Below the pieces are notes generated by a model. That model was not told where the DNA came from, did not search any database, and saw nothing but the letters and a program-made list of their open reading frames with translations. A stretch of 49,564 nucleotides of DNA from assembly GCF_005405465.1 (NCBI RefSeq), contig NZ_BJEC01000016.1, forward strand, positions 1 through 49,564, read 5' to 3'. A program made the translations under genes and the position numbers. Origin of the DNA: Weissella thailandensis. GTDB taxonomy: Bacteria > Bacillota > Bacilli > Lactobacillales > Lactobacillaceae. Positions 25,863 to 34,200 of this stretch are shown here, piece by piece; positions within the stretch are counted from its first letter, which is position 1, and every line of letters starts with the position of its first letter.

Positions 25863-25916
25863 TTAGCACAAAAGGGTTTGGGACAAATCAATTGTTCCAA
25901 ACCCTTTTTGTGCTAA
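25863..25916. terminator. Long bidirectional terminator between the CorA-like gene and hom
   Basis: TTAGCACAAAAGGGTTTGG pairs with CCAAACCCTTTTTGTGCTAA with a GACAA/TTGTT top, over 20 base pairs. It ends seven bases before the hom stop codon, so it can serve both convergent transcripts. Confidence 0.88.
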
Positions 25917-25923
25917 AAATAGA

Positions 25924-27123
25924 TCAGTTATAGGCAACTTTCTGTACAGCGCTTTCATGAGATTCAGCAGGTAGATTAACCATCCAAGCACGCGGATCTT
26001 TTTCTTGAATATTTTTCATCAAACTATGCATCAAGCCAACTGGGATTTGATGAACTAGCACATAATCACCCACTTGATGCGCATCATAATTACTAAATAA
26101 TTGCTGATAATTAATGGTTGATCGCAATAAATAGTCACTTTTCATTAGGTTCGCTTGAAATGTTAATTGTCGTTCAAAGCCACGTTTTAAATGATCTCGA
26201 TGTTGCACAATATCTAAAATATCTTGAATAATAGCATTAGCAGTTGGTAACTGCCCCGCTCCTTGACCAATGAAATTTAAATCGCCGATTGTTTCACCAT
26301 GCAGGCTAATCAAATTATAGTTTTCTCGCGTATTCGCTTCAAATGTATTCTTAGGATACAGTGTGGGCTCGACAACATAATCAAAAGCATCCCCTATTTG
26401 ACGACTCTTACCCATTAATTTCACTGTATATCCCTGGCGAGCAAAGGCATTAATGTCTGCCGCTGTGATGTTTCGAATACCAAAGACTGGCAAATCCTGA
26501 CTCGGTGACACAAAACAATCATAAGCAATATCGCAACTTATACATAGTTTATTGGCAATGTCCCAACCATCAACATCCGCACTTGGGTCAGCTTCAGCAT
26601 AACCAAGCTCTTGTGCTTGACCAAGTACATCTGCAAATGCAGCCCCACTCTGAGCCATACGATCCAGAATAAAATTACTTGTGCCATTGAAAATGCCCTG
26701 GATGTGGTCAATATCATCAACCCGCACAGCACGTTCTATTTCTGAAATCCAAGGTGTACCACCACCCACACTTGATTCAAAATAAAAATGTACCTGATTT
26801 TCAGTAGCAACTTGCGTGAATTCTTCTAAATAACAAGCAATCACAGCCTTATTCGCCGTAATAACATGTTTATGATTTCGTAACGCCGCTAAAATATACT
26901 GATGTGCCGGCTCTAAACCGCCTAAAACCTCAACAACCACCTCAACCTCTGGATCATTAATAATTTCATCAAAACTTGCAGTTGATTCTGCCAATTGATC
27001 TTTTTGATTTTCTCTCACAAAAACATATTTTACGTGGAGATTTTCGGTTAGACGATGCACCTGATTAATCATGTTAAATACACCTGTCCCAACTGTACCA
27101 AATCCTAAAATTGCAATATTCAA
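25924..27123 (-). CDS. hom: Homoserine dehydrogenase, without a clear ACT domain
   Basis: 399 residues. NAD(P)-binding motif ILGFGTVGTGV; catalytic signature AQELGYAEADPSADVDGWDIANKL; substrate region FNGTSNFILDRM. It reduces aspartate semialdehyde to homoserine for threonine and methionine. Many Gram-positive enzymes are about 430 residues with a C-terminal ACT domain that senses threonine; here the tail after about 330 is short and not recognisable as ACT. The start codon is TTG at 27123, with GGAGGTGG seven bases before it. It is divergent from thrC-thrB, which carry a free ACT protein. Confidence 0.93.
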   Translation of the reverse strand: MNIAILGFGTVGTGVFNMINQVHRLTENLHVKYVFVRENQKDQLAESTASFDEIINDPEVEVVVEVLGGLEPAHQYILAALRNHKHVITANKAVIACYLEEFTQVATENQVHFYFESSVGGGTPWISEIERAVRVDDIDHIQGIFNGTSNFILDRMAQSGAAFADVLGQAQELGYAEADPSADVDGWDIANKLCISCDIAYDCFVSPSQDLPVFGIRNITAADINAFARQGYTVKLMGKSRQIGDAFDYVVEPTLYPKNTFEANTRENYNLISLHGETIGDLNFIGQGAGQLPTANAIIQDILDIVQHRDHLKRGFERQLTFQANLMKSDYLLRSTINYQQLFSNYDAHQVGDYVLVHQIPVGLMHSLMKNIQEKDPRAWMVNLPAESHESAVQKVAYN

Positions 27124-27139
27124 ACTAACCCACCTCCAA

Positions 27140-27193
27140 AAATATGTTTATTTTATATAAACACTTGTCTTTTTATGATGAACAAATTATCAT
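27140..27193 (+). promoter_or_regulatory. hom/thrC divergent control region with thr promoter
   Basis: On the plus strand TTGTCT (27165-27170), 17 bases, TATCAT (27188-27193) precedes thrC. Just upstream lies an inverted repeat TGTTTAT-N5-ATAAACA (about 27145-27163), which also overlaps the AT-rich -10 area of hom. It could be an operator for both genes. Confidence 0.55.
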
Positions 27194-27225
27194 GATAAAT
27201 ACTAAAAGGCAAGGAGTGATATCAA

Positions 27226-28734
27226 ATGAAAAGAAGATTTGTTAGTACTAGAGGTCGCCAGCAACCAGTCTCAGCTAAAACGGCTGTGAAGCAAGGGTTG
27301 GCTATCGATCATGGATTATTCGTTGACCCCAACCTCGGTCAGGAAAAAATCAATTTAACTGAACTACTACCGTTAGATTATCAACAGCTTGCACAAAACA
27401 TTTTGTATCTTTTGTTACCAGATTTTACGCCAACCGAGCTTACGCAAGCTGTTCACAACGCCTACTATCAAAATTTTGATACCACTAAAATTACCCCTTT
27501 ACATACAATCAACGATTGCCACGTTTTAGAACTTTGGCACGGTCCAACCAGTGCCTTCAAGGATATTGGGTTACAACTCCTGCCTCATCTCATGCAGCTA
27601 GCCCTAGAGAAAAATGAACATAGTCTCGTATTAACTGCCACAAGCGGCGATACTGGCAAGGCAGCCTTAGAAGGTTTTAAAAATATCAATAACGTTGGCA
27701 TTTCGGTTTTTTATCCAGAAGGTGGCGTGAGTGATATTCAAGAAAAACAAATGCTAACGACCGCTGGGGAAAATACTAGTGTTGCTGCTATCACTGGTAA
27801 TTTTGATGACGCTCAACGTCACGTCAAAGAAATCTTTACCAATGAAACATTTAAAGAAACATTAGCCAATGATTTGCATCTCTCTAGTGCAAATTCCATC
27901 AATGTTGGTCGTTTAGCACCACAAGTCGTCTACTATTTTTCTGCCTATCAACAATTAGTTAAACAAGGAGAAATTGCCCAAGGTGATTTCGTTAACTTCA
28001 CGGTTCCTACTGGTAATTTCGGCGACGTTTTGGCTGGTTATTACGCCAAGTTACTCGGTTTACCAATTAAAAAGCTTATTGTAGTAGCCAATGCTAATAA
28101 TGTATTAACCGATTTCTTCAAAACTGGTATTTATGATCGACAGCGCCCCTTCTTACATACTGTTGCACCAAGTATGGATATCCAAGTATCAAGCAATTTA
28201 GAACGTTTGCTATATTACGAATCAGGATTAGATAGCGCTTATATTGACCAACTAATGAATCAACTAGAGACAAACGGACATTATCAAGTTTCAGATAAAC
28301 TTTTACAAAATTTGCAACGAGACTTTGCCTGCGGATTCAGTAGTGATCACGATATTCAAATAGCAATCAAAGAGGTTTATGAAGAACAAGGCTATTTAAT
28401 GGATCCACACACGGCTGCCGGCTATCATGTAATGCGTGATTACCAGAAACATGATCAAACGCCGATGATTTTATTAGCAACAGCCAGTCCTTATAAGTTT
28501 GTCGAAACAACCGCCCCTGCTATTTTGCCAGATGTTGATAAAACTTCTAATAGCTTCGATTTAATACAACGATTAGCAGATTATACCAATACACCTGTTC
28601 CAGACAACCTTGCCCGTCTGCACGATTTACCAATACGACACAAAAACATTTTGTCATCTGAAAAAATGCAGACATACGTTAAAAAACAAGCGGAGGTAAT
28701 TTTTAATGTTCAAAATCAAAGTGCCTGCTACTAG
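27226..28734 (+). CDS. thrC: Threonine synthase
   Basis: 502 residues, the long (fungal/enterobacterial-like) class. N-terminus MKRRFVSTRG and the PLP site HGPTSAFKDIGLQL with Lys112, then LTATSGDTGKAALEG and VPTGNFGDVLAGYYAKLLG. It converts O-phosphohomoserine to threonine with PLP. AAGGAG lies nine bases before the ATG. The last codons overlap the start of thrB by 29 bases, so translation is coupled. It is first in thrC-thrB-ACT. Confidence 0.95.
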   Translation: MKRRFVSTRGRQQPVSAKTAVKQGLAIDHGLFVDPNLGQEKINLTELLPLDYQQLAQNILYLLLPDFTPTELTQAVHNAYYQNFDTTKITPLHTINDCHVLELWHGPTSAFKDIGLQLLPHLMQLALEKNEHSLVLTATSGDTGKAALEGFKNINNVGISVFYPEGGVSDIQEKQMLTTAGENTSVAAITGNFDDAQRHVKEIFTNETFKETLANDLHLSSANSINVGRLAPQVVYYFSAYQQLVKQGEIAQGDFVNFTVPTGNFGDVLAGYYAKLLGLPIKKLIVVANANNVLTDFFKTGIYDRQRPFLHTVAPSMDIQVSSNLERLLYYESGLDSAYIDQLMNQLETNGHYQVSDKLLQNLQRDFACGFSSDHDIQIAIKEVYEEQGYLMDPHTAAGYHVMRDYQKHDQTPMILLATASPYKFVETTAPAILPDVDKTSNSFDLIQRLADYTNTPVPDNLARLHDLPIRHKNILSSEKMQTYVKKQAEVIFNVQNQSACY

Positions 28735-29611
28735 CGCAAACCTCGGCGTTGGCTTCGATTGTATGGGGCTAGCAGTTTCCATGTATTCAGAATTCTATTT
28801 CGAAACCAGTGATCAACCCCTAGAAATCAACGGTTGTGACGTTGCCTATCAAAATAATCGTAACTTAGTCTACCAAGCATTTCTGAAAGGTTGTGAATTT
28901 CTCCGAGAGCCTATGCCTAATCTCAAAATAACGATTGCTAGTCAAGTGCCGGTTGCTCGCGGATTAGGCAGTTCTGCCGTTTGTATTGTCGCCGGTCTCA
29001 AAGCTGCCAGCATCTGGTTTGATAATGCTATTTCAACAACTAATCTGTTAAAACTAGCTGTTGAAATGGAAGGACACCCTGACAATGTGACCCCATCGAT
29101 TTACGGCGGGTTATGTGTCTCGTTTTTAGATGATCAACAGCAACCCGTAGTTGCGCAATATTCGATTTCTGATAATCTAAAATTTGTCGCCCTTGTGCCA
29201 AACTATCCCATCAGCACACATGAGGCACGGCGTGTTTTGCCAACAACCATGAATTACGCAACTACGATTCATCAGGTCAGCCGTTGCACCATGATGACGC
29301 ACGCATTAGAAACTGGGGATGCTGACTTGTTACAACGCACATGTCAGGATCTTATTCACGAACCTTATCGTGCGAAATTAATTCCAGAATATCAACAGGC
29401 CAAACAGCTTGCTGAAAGCGAATATGGTACGATGTATATTAGCGGTAGTGGCTCAACTTTGATGGCAATTATGCCTAACCAGCAAGCCGCTCATAGCCTA
29501 GTGGTTCACGCCCAAGCGTTGTTTCCACAATGGATAATTTCACCAGTTCAAATTGATAAAAACGGTGTACAAAGTGAGGTAATAAACCGTGGAGAAGTAT
29601 TATATCGTTGA
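28706..29611 (+). CDS. thrB: Homoserine kinase
   Basis: 301 residues of the GHMP kinase family. N-terminal VPATSANLGVGFDCMGLA, ATP loop PVARGLGSSAVCIVAGLKAA, and C-terminal YISGSGSTLMAIM. It phosphorylates homoserine for thrC. GGAGG lies eight bases before the ATG, within the end of thrC. Its own end overlaps the next gene by 23 bases. Confidence 0.95.
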   Translation: MFKIKVPATSANLGVGFDCMGLAVSMYSEFYFETSDQPLEINGCDVAYQNNRNLVYQAFLKGCEFLREPMPNLKITIASQVPVARGLGSSAVCIVAGLKAASIWFDNAISTTNLLKLAVEMEGHPDNVTPSIYGGLCVSFLDDQQQPVVAQYSISDNLKFVALVPNYPISTHEARRVLPTTMNYATTIHQVSRCTMMTHALETGDADLLQRTCQDLIHEPYRAKLIPEYQQAKQLAESEYGTMYISGSGSTLMAIMPNQQAAHSLVVHAQALFPQWIISPVQIDKNGVQSEVINRGEVLYR

Positions 29612-30023
29612 CAGTTCAATCTTGCCGGATTCTTTTGGTAAAGTGATTGAAGCACGCCAGCTACTAGAAAAAGGCGTTGTTACACAAGTCAGTGAAGCGG
29701 TCAAAAAAGTCGGTATCAGTCGCGGAACATTCTACAAATACAAAGATTTAGTCTTTTTACCTGACGAAAATATCGGTCACCGTAAAGCAATTATCTCGTT
29801 CCTACTAGAAGATAAGAGTGGCTTATTAGCTCAGGTGCTACAAATAACTTCTGCATCTGGCGCAAGTGTGCTAACGATTAACCAAAACGTCCCTATTCAC
29901 GATGTCGCCAGTATCGTTATTTCATTAGATATCAACCAAATGACCCAGACTTTAACGGCATTGATGCAGGAAATTCAAAAAATTTCTGGCGCAAGTAATG
30001 TCCATTTAGTAGCTATGGAGTAG
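29589..30023 (+). CDS. ACT domain protein, UPF0735/PheB-like
   Basis: 144 residues. The N-terminus KYYIVDSSILPDSFGKVIEARQLLE and the block VSEAVKKVGISRGTFYKYKD form a helix-turn-helix-like segment; the C-terminal half (HRKAIISFLLEDKSGLLAQVLQI onward) is an ACT domain, which usually binds amino acids. Bacillus PheB is the named relative; function uncertain. The start is GTG at 29589 after GAGGT, inside thrB. In this operon, beside a hom that seems to lack ACT, a role in sensing threonine or another product is a reasonable guess. Confidence 0.85.
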   Translation: MEKYYIVDSSILPDSFGKVIEARQLLEKGVVTQVSEAVKKVGISRGTFYKYKDLVFLPDENIGHRKAIISFLLEDKSGLLAQVLQITSASGASVLTINQNVPIHDVASIVISLDINQMTQTLTALMQEIQKISGASNVHLVAME

Positions 30024-30063
30024 ACATTGAAAATTGTGAATGCAACAAAACTTATCACAGCTA

Positions 30064-30099
30064 AAAAGAGGTTGAGACTTTTTTGTCTCAACCTCTTTT
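30064..30099 (+). terminator. Terminator of the thrC-thrB-ACT operon
   Basis: AAAAGAGGTTGAGAC pairs with GTCTCAACCTCTTTT around a T-rich loop. It may also work for the convergent femX transcript. Confidence 0.88.
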
Positions 30100-30172
30100 G
30101 GACTTAACACATATTAATTATAATCCTGTGACTTTTATCGGATAAACGCATGCCAAAATACCTTTTGTTTCA

Positions 30173-31438
30173 CTACCCACGGGCTAGGATTTTCTTTAAG
30201 AAGTGATAGATAGCATATTTTGGACCATTAATTGGACGAACAAACGAACCAACCTTTTCTTCTGCATGGCCAGAAAATCCTTGCTTAAATCCTAAGACAC
30301 CATCGGAACCATCAAACACACCTGAAATACCATAAAAATTGTAATGTGGAATTTGGCGCTTCAATGCTTGTTCAAAGGCATATTCTTGGACAGCATATGG
30401 TCCGTAGAAGTTTTTATACTCATCATAAGTACCTGAGTACAAATAAATCATTTCATTAGCCGTGGCTAAGAACAATGCACCGGCAATAGTGACAATATCC
30501 TTACCAGCTCGCTCATGAGCCATCTTCGCTTGTGTAATCCGCTTTTCATGTTGCTTATGTTGATCAGCATACTCTGCACGTTGACGCTTTAACTTTTTAT
30601 AGTTAGGTTTCTCAGCAATTCTTGCATCAAGATTTGCCACAACTTCGGCTAAATGATCACGTGCTTGTTGTTGGCCCTTGATGTATGCCGGAAAATTCAT
30701 TTCTGCAAAAACAAAATAGGCATCATCCCCATACTCATCAAAAACTGTTTGATAAAAATCTAAGTCCTTATCATGATAGTTTAAGCGATTTGCTGTATCT
30801 TGTGTTAATGCTTTGAAATCAGGTAAGTCAGCCTTACTTAACCGTCGCACCTGGATACCAAATTGATCTGTCTTCTTCAGATAGTACTTACCATCTTTCG
30901 CTAATGATGATCGTAAAGCTTTTTTAGTATCTTGCGCTTCCAAAATTGGTTGTAGTGACTTTACATATTGCCATGAAGGTGAAGAATTGGTTGTCCATCC
31001 CTTAGTAGCTGGCGTATGCTCAAAACCAATTCGTGTCAAAGCATCAATAACTGTGTTCTCCGTATCACCAATTTGCTGGCCTTCATCATCAAAGCGACGA
31101 TAGATTGCATTCGGCATGATTCGCAAAAACAAACCATGACGTTCTTTTGCAAATGCCATCACACCTTCAACAAAATCTTTTACCAAGTCTTGGTTACTAA
31201 AGTCAATTAGCATCCCACCATCAATTTGGAACAGATTACCCATTCGTACAGGAATCCATCCCAACACGGCGGCTGCGACTACTTGGTTATCTTCAACCAA
31301 GCCAACCAAGCTTGTTTGCCAGCCACGACGAGCCAATAAGCGCGCTTGTGCTGCTGTTTGCAAATAGCTACCAGCAGGGTGTGCTTGTGCAAATGACTCA
31401 AACTGTTCTTCTGTTAATTCTTTAAATGAACGTGTCAT
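30173..31438 (-). CDS. femX: FemX/MurM-type peptidoglycan bridge aminoacyltransferase
   Basis: 421 residues of the FemAB family. Two GNAT-like halves are split by a coiled-coil arm (RDHLAEVVANLDARIAEK onward, about 255-310), followed by GALFLATANEMIYLYSGTYDEYKNFYGPYAVQEY and the end FKQGFSGHAEEKVGSFVRPI. These enzymes use aminoacyl-tRNA to add the first amino acid to the stem-peptide Lys of lipid II. Which amino acid is added cannot be read from sequence. It lies near a MurJ-type flippase gene read the same way, separated by a terminator and a DnaA-box-rich gap. Confidence 0.88.
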   Translation of the reverse strand: MTRSFKELTEEQFESFAQAHPAGSYLQTAAQARLLARRGWQTSLVGLVEDNQVVAAAVLGWIPVRMGNLFQIDGGMLIDFSNQDLVKDFVEGVMAFAKERHGLFLRIMPNAIYRRFDDEGQQIGDTENTVIDALTRIGFEHTPATKGWTTNSSPSWQYVKSLQPILEAQDTKKALRSSLAKDGKYYLKKTDQFGIQVRRLSKADLPDFKALTQDTANRLNYHDKDLDFYQTVFDEYGDDAYFVFAEMNFPAYIKGQQQARDHLAEVVANLDARIAEKPNYKKLKRQRAEYADQHKQHEKRITQAKMAHERAGKDIVTIAGALFLATANEMIYLYSGTYDEYKNFYGPYAVQEYAFEQALKRQIPHYNFYGISGVFDGSDGVLGFKQGFSGHAEEKVGSFVRPINGPKYAIYHFLKKILARG

Positions 31439-31525
31439 AGTTAACCCATTTCCTTATCTTATTTTCTATTACTTTGAATTATACGCTATCCATCTTAAAT
31501 TTTGGAAAATAACTGAACAATATCG

Positions 31526-31716
31526 TTTTCCACACCCAAGTAAACTTAACGGTGCTTAAGCGACCATTGCCATCATGCAGTTTTTGATATGTTTAGCGAA
31601 AAATTTGTTCTATTTTGTATTAAATTAGACCGTACCAGTGGAAAAAGACAGAATAATCCCAACCTTTTCCACCTTTTATCCACAGAAAATGCAAGTTTTG
31701 CACATATTTTTCCACA
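31526..31716 (+). other. DnaA-box cluster in the femX upstream gap
   Basis: The 337-base gap 31439-31775 has no gene. It holds four 9-mers matching TTWTNCACA, all on the plus strand: TTTTCCACA 31526-31534, TTATCCACA (the canonical box) 31676-31684, TTTTGCACA 31696-31704 and TTTTCCACA 31708-31716. Near matches are TTTTCCACC at 31665-31673 and an inverted AGTGGAAAA at 31638-31646. The surroundings are AT-rich. A TATAAT on the minus strand at 31478-31483 may be the femX -10 box. Binding of DnaA is inferred. Confidence 0.5.
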
Positions 31717-31729
31717 GAGTTAATCAAAA

Positions 31730-31760
31730 AAAGTTGACCTCAATAATTGAGATCAACTTT
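31730..31760 (-). terminator. Terminator of the MurJ-type gene
   Basis: Minus strand AAAGTTGATCTCAAT pairs with ATTGAGGTCAACTTT (one mismatch), then seven T. Confidence 0.88.
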
Positions 31761-31775
31761 ATCCTAATGGCACGA

Positions 31776-33785
31776 TTACTTTAAATGCAATTTCTTTGCT
31801 ATCCAAACGGCACGTGGACCTAAGATAGCTTCGCCGACGTGTGTCTTCAGTACGGCAATACCATAAATGGTGGCACCAATAATACCAGCGATTGTTAAAT
31901 TCAATAACTGGAATAACTTGGTATCTGGTATAAATAGTCCCAGTGTATAAGAAACCGGTGTGACAATCACGTACATCACCAAACTCCAGAACAGGATAAC
32001 CATAAAGGTATTGTTAAACGATGCCCAATCAATATGATATAGACTTGATAGGTGGCGAATAGCCACAACCATACCGACCAAGAACGCAATCGTTGTTGAT
32101 ACAAGTGGTCCCATACCTTGCAACCAAATCGTTAATGGTACTTGCAAAATAATTTTAATGACAAATATAAAGACAAGTAATTTAACTGTATAGCGCAATC
32201 TACCCAACCCTTGATAAATTGCCAATATCACCATGTACAAGCTCAAGAAAATAGCTGAATAACTAGCGAATTGCAAAATCAAGGTACCATTCGTCAAATC
32301 AGACGTCCGGTAGAACAAGATATAAAGTGGACGCGCAATTGCAACCATCCCCAAAACTGCTGGTACCATAACAAACGCTAGTAACTTTAAAGCAAATTGG
32401 ATTTGACGACCAATATTTTCTAAGTTACCAAGCTCTCTTGCGCGTGCTAACATTGGTAAGGCAGTTTCTGCCATCCCAACGGCTAGCGACACAACCAACA
32501 TGACTAACTTATTAGAATTAAAGGCAAATTGGGCATACATTGCTTGCATTGCATCATTCGAAATATTCGTAAATGCCCGGATAATTCTAAAGAACGTATA
32601 TTGATCAAACACTTGAACTAGTGAAATCGCTGAACCGGCAAAAATAACAGGTACCGATTGCCGAGCCATTTTTATCAAGACAGCACGAGCATCAAAGTTT
32701 TGCGTTTTAACAGAATGGCGACGTTGTTCTGCAAAGAACCGACGGCGCATCACGATACCTAGTAACAATACCAGAATACCAGCCAAAGCTCCCCAGAAGG
32801 CAGCAAATGTTGACTGAACCGTTGCATCGACCCAATCACCATGATGCCCAACCATAATCCAATAGGTCAGGGCTAGCATATAGATAACACGCACTAATTG
32901 TTCAACAAATTGCGACCACGCTGACAGCCCCATAAATTCGAATCCCTGTACGTATCCTCGTAACATCGACAGGATCGGGATAATAACTACCGCAGCTGAC
33001 AAAGCGTGAATGACTCGTACGACGTTTGGATCACCTTGAGATAGTAATCCGGCCGACAAGTATAGAACAGCCCCAACAACAATTCCTAGAATCGCTCCTA
33101 AATTGATAGCCTGCCGAAAGACATGCCGAACAGCATCAAACTGTTTGGAGGCACTGTACTCTGCGACTAACCGGGCTAACACATTCGGTAATCCAGCTGT
33201 CGATATTAATAAGGCAACACTATATATTTGGTAACCTTGTGAGAACAATGAATTGGCAAGATTATAATAAACATTCCCAATCATCGCAATCCACGGAATA
33301 ATATATAAGGCCCCTAATAATCTAGATGTCAGATTACCAATAGTCATCCAAGCTGAGCCACGTAACATACGCGACTTAGCGGCCGTCTCTGTTTCTTCAG
33401 GTTGACTATCTGACGTATCCGCTTCACTCGTTGTTACTTCTTGCTTAGGGTTAGGGTCAACAAACGGCCTTTTTTCGACATCCGTGGCATGATCACTCGT
33501 TGGTGTTGGCGTATTCGTTTTTGGAGCAACCGTATCTGGCACTTCATGCACCTTAAACGTTGACACACCATTCGGCCGTACTTTGACTTCTGTCACTTGC
33601 TGATCAGAAACAATGTCATCTTCTGCTACTGTATTTTCAGCAGATGTCTCGTCTTCGCGCTCTTCAAAGATTTCATCAATTTTCTTACCGTTAAGTAATT
33701 GATTTAATTCATCAAAACTAATGTCACGCCGAAACGGCGACGTTGACGAACCTTTTTTTGATTGGGGTGATTTATCGTCAGCCAT
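31776..33785 (-). CDS. murJ: MurJ/YtgP-type lipid II flippase with acidic N-terminal extension
   Basis: 669 residues. Residues 1 to about 145 are hydrophilic, acidic and low in complexity. The rest is a 14-helix MATE-fold transporter starting MLRGSAWMTIGNLTSRLLGALYIIPW, with GYQIYSVALLISTAGLPNVLARLVAEY, as in the YtgP/SpoVB branch that serves as MurJ in streptococci and Bacillus. It would flip lipid II for wall synthesis; use in another polysaccharide export cannot be excluded. The extension is long for the family. AGGAAGG precedes the ATG. tRNA-Arg lies 27 bases upstream on the same strand. Confidence 0.85.
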   Translation of the reverse strand: MADDKSPQSKKGSSTSPFRRDISFDELNQLLNGKKIDEIFEEREDETSAENTVAEDDIVSDQQVTEVKVRPNGVSTFKVHEVPDTVAPKTNTPTPTSDHATDVEKRPFVDPNPKQEVTTSEADTSDSQPEETETAAKSRMLRGSAWMTIGNLTSRLLGALYIIPWIAMIGNVYYNLANSLFSQGYQIYSVALLISTAGLPNVLARLVAEYSASKQFDAVRHVFRQAINLGAILGIVVGAVLYLSAGLLSQGDPNVVRVIHALSAAVVIIPILSMLRGYVQGFEFMGLSAWSQFVEQLVRVIYMLALTYWIMVGHHGDWVDATVQSTFAAFWGALAGILVLLLGIVMRRRFFAEQRRHSVKTQNFDARAVLIKMARQSVPVIFAGSAISLVQVFDQYTFFRIIRAFTNISNDAMQAMYAQFAFNSNKLVMLVVSLAVGMAETALPMLARARELGNLENIGRQIQFALKLLAFVMVPAVLGMVAIARPLYILFYRTSDLTNGTLILQFASYSAIFLSLYMVILAIYQGLGRLRYTVKLLVFIFVIKIILQVPLTIWLQGMGPLVSTTIAFLVGMVVAIRHLSSLYHIDWASFNNTFMVILFWSLVMYVIVTPVSYTLGLFIPDTKLFQLLNLTIAGIIGATIYGIAVLKTHVGEAILGPRAVWIAKKLHLK

Positions 33786-33811
33786 GTCACTTCCCCTTCC
33801 TAATATTTCGA

Positions 33812-33884
33812 TGACGCTACACAGACTCGAACTGTGATCTAAGACTTAGGAGGTCCTTGTTCTATCCTGTTGAACTATAGCGCC
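33812..33884 (-). tRNA. tRNA-Arg, anticodon CCU
   Basis: 73 bases on the minus strand. The acceptor arms GGCGCTA and TAGCGTC pair, with discriminator A. The anticodon stem is AGGAC/GTCTT around loop CTCCTAA, giving anticodon CCT (reads AGG, Arg). The T loop TTCGAGT is present. CCA is not encoded. It is the only tRNA found in the window. Confidence 0.92.
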
Positions 33885-33903
33885 AATGACAACCTAGTAA
33901 CCT

Positions 33904-33957
33904 ATTATACACAAGAAAACCCATTGTTTGTAGATGTTTTTCTACAAATAATGGGTT
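33904..33957 (-). promoter_or_regulatory. tRNA-Arg promoter overlapped by a long hairpin
   Basis: A TATAAT (33904-33909) on the minus strand ends 20 bases before the tRNA. Immediately upstream, 33918-33957 is a 16-pair stem (AACCCATTGTTTGTAG and its partner, one G-U) with an eight-base loop and a TTTTC tail on the minus strand. The hairpin may be a terminator insulating the tRNA from leuS read-through. It occupies the -35 position, where no good box is seen. Confidence 0.5.
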
Positions 33958-34101
33958 AATGATTAATCAATTCGTGTTGAGCATTGTTTTAAACAACGGC
34001 ACCGTCGCAAAGTTTTCCACCCACTCTAACGACTTTTTGCTAACGCTTTAGGCAGTTCAGGACACTAAACGGGCGACTCTACAAAAGTGTTATAAAAAGT
34101 A
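33958..34101. other. Gene-less stretch between tRNA-Arg hairpin and leuS terminator
   Basis: No frame with a ribosome site, no RNA gene and no strong hairpin seen. A short palindrome TTGTTTTAAACAA lies near 33985. The whole gene-less gap from the tRNA to leuS is 33885-34200. Confidence 0.4.
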
Positions 34102-34129
34102 GAGGCTGAAACAAAAATGTTCCAGCCTC
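34102..34129 (-). terminator. Terminator of leuS
   Basis: GAGGCTGAAACA pairs with TGTTCCAGCCTC (one mismatch); on the minus strand ACTTTTTAT follows. Confidence 0.8.
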
Positions 34130-34200
34130 CGTATACTCAGAATAAAAAGCATCTAAGCATTACTTATTTTAATTGTATTAATTCGTACACTTCACTGCTG

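Noticed and set aside
31439-31775. A second replication origin at the DnaA boxes
   Set aside because: No replication initiator gene or iteron-type repeats accompany the boxes; a regulatory or titration role is more modest and listed instead.
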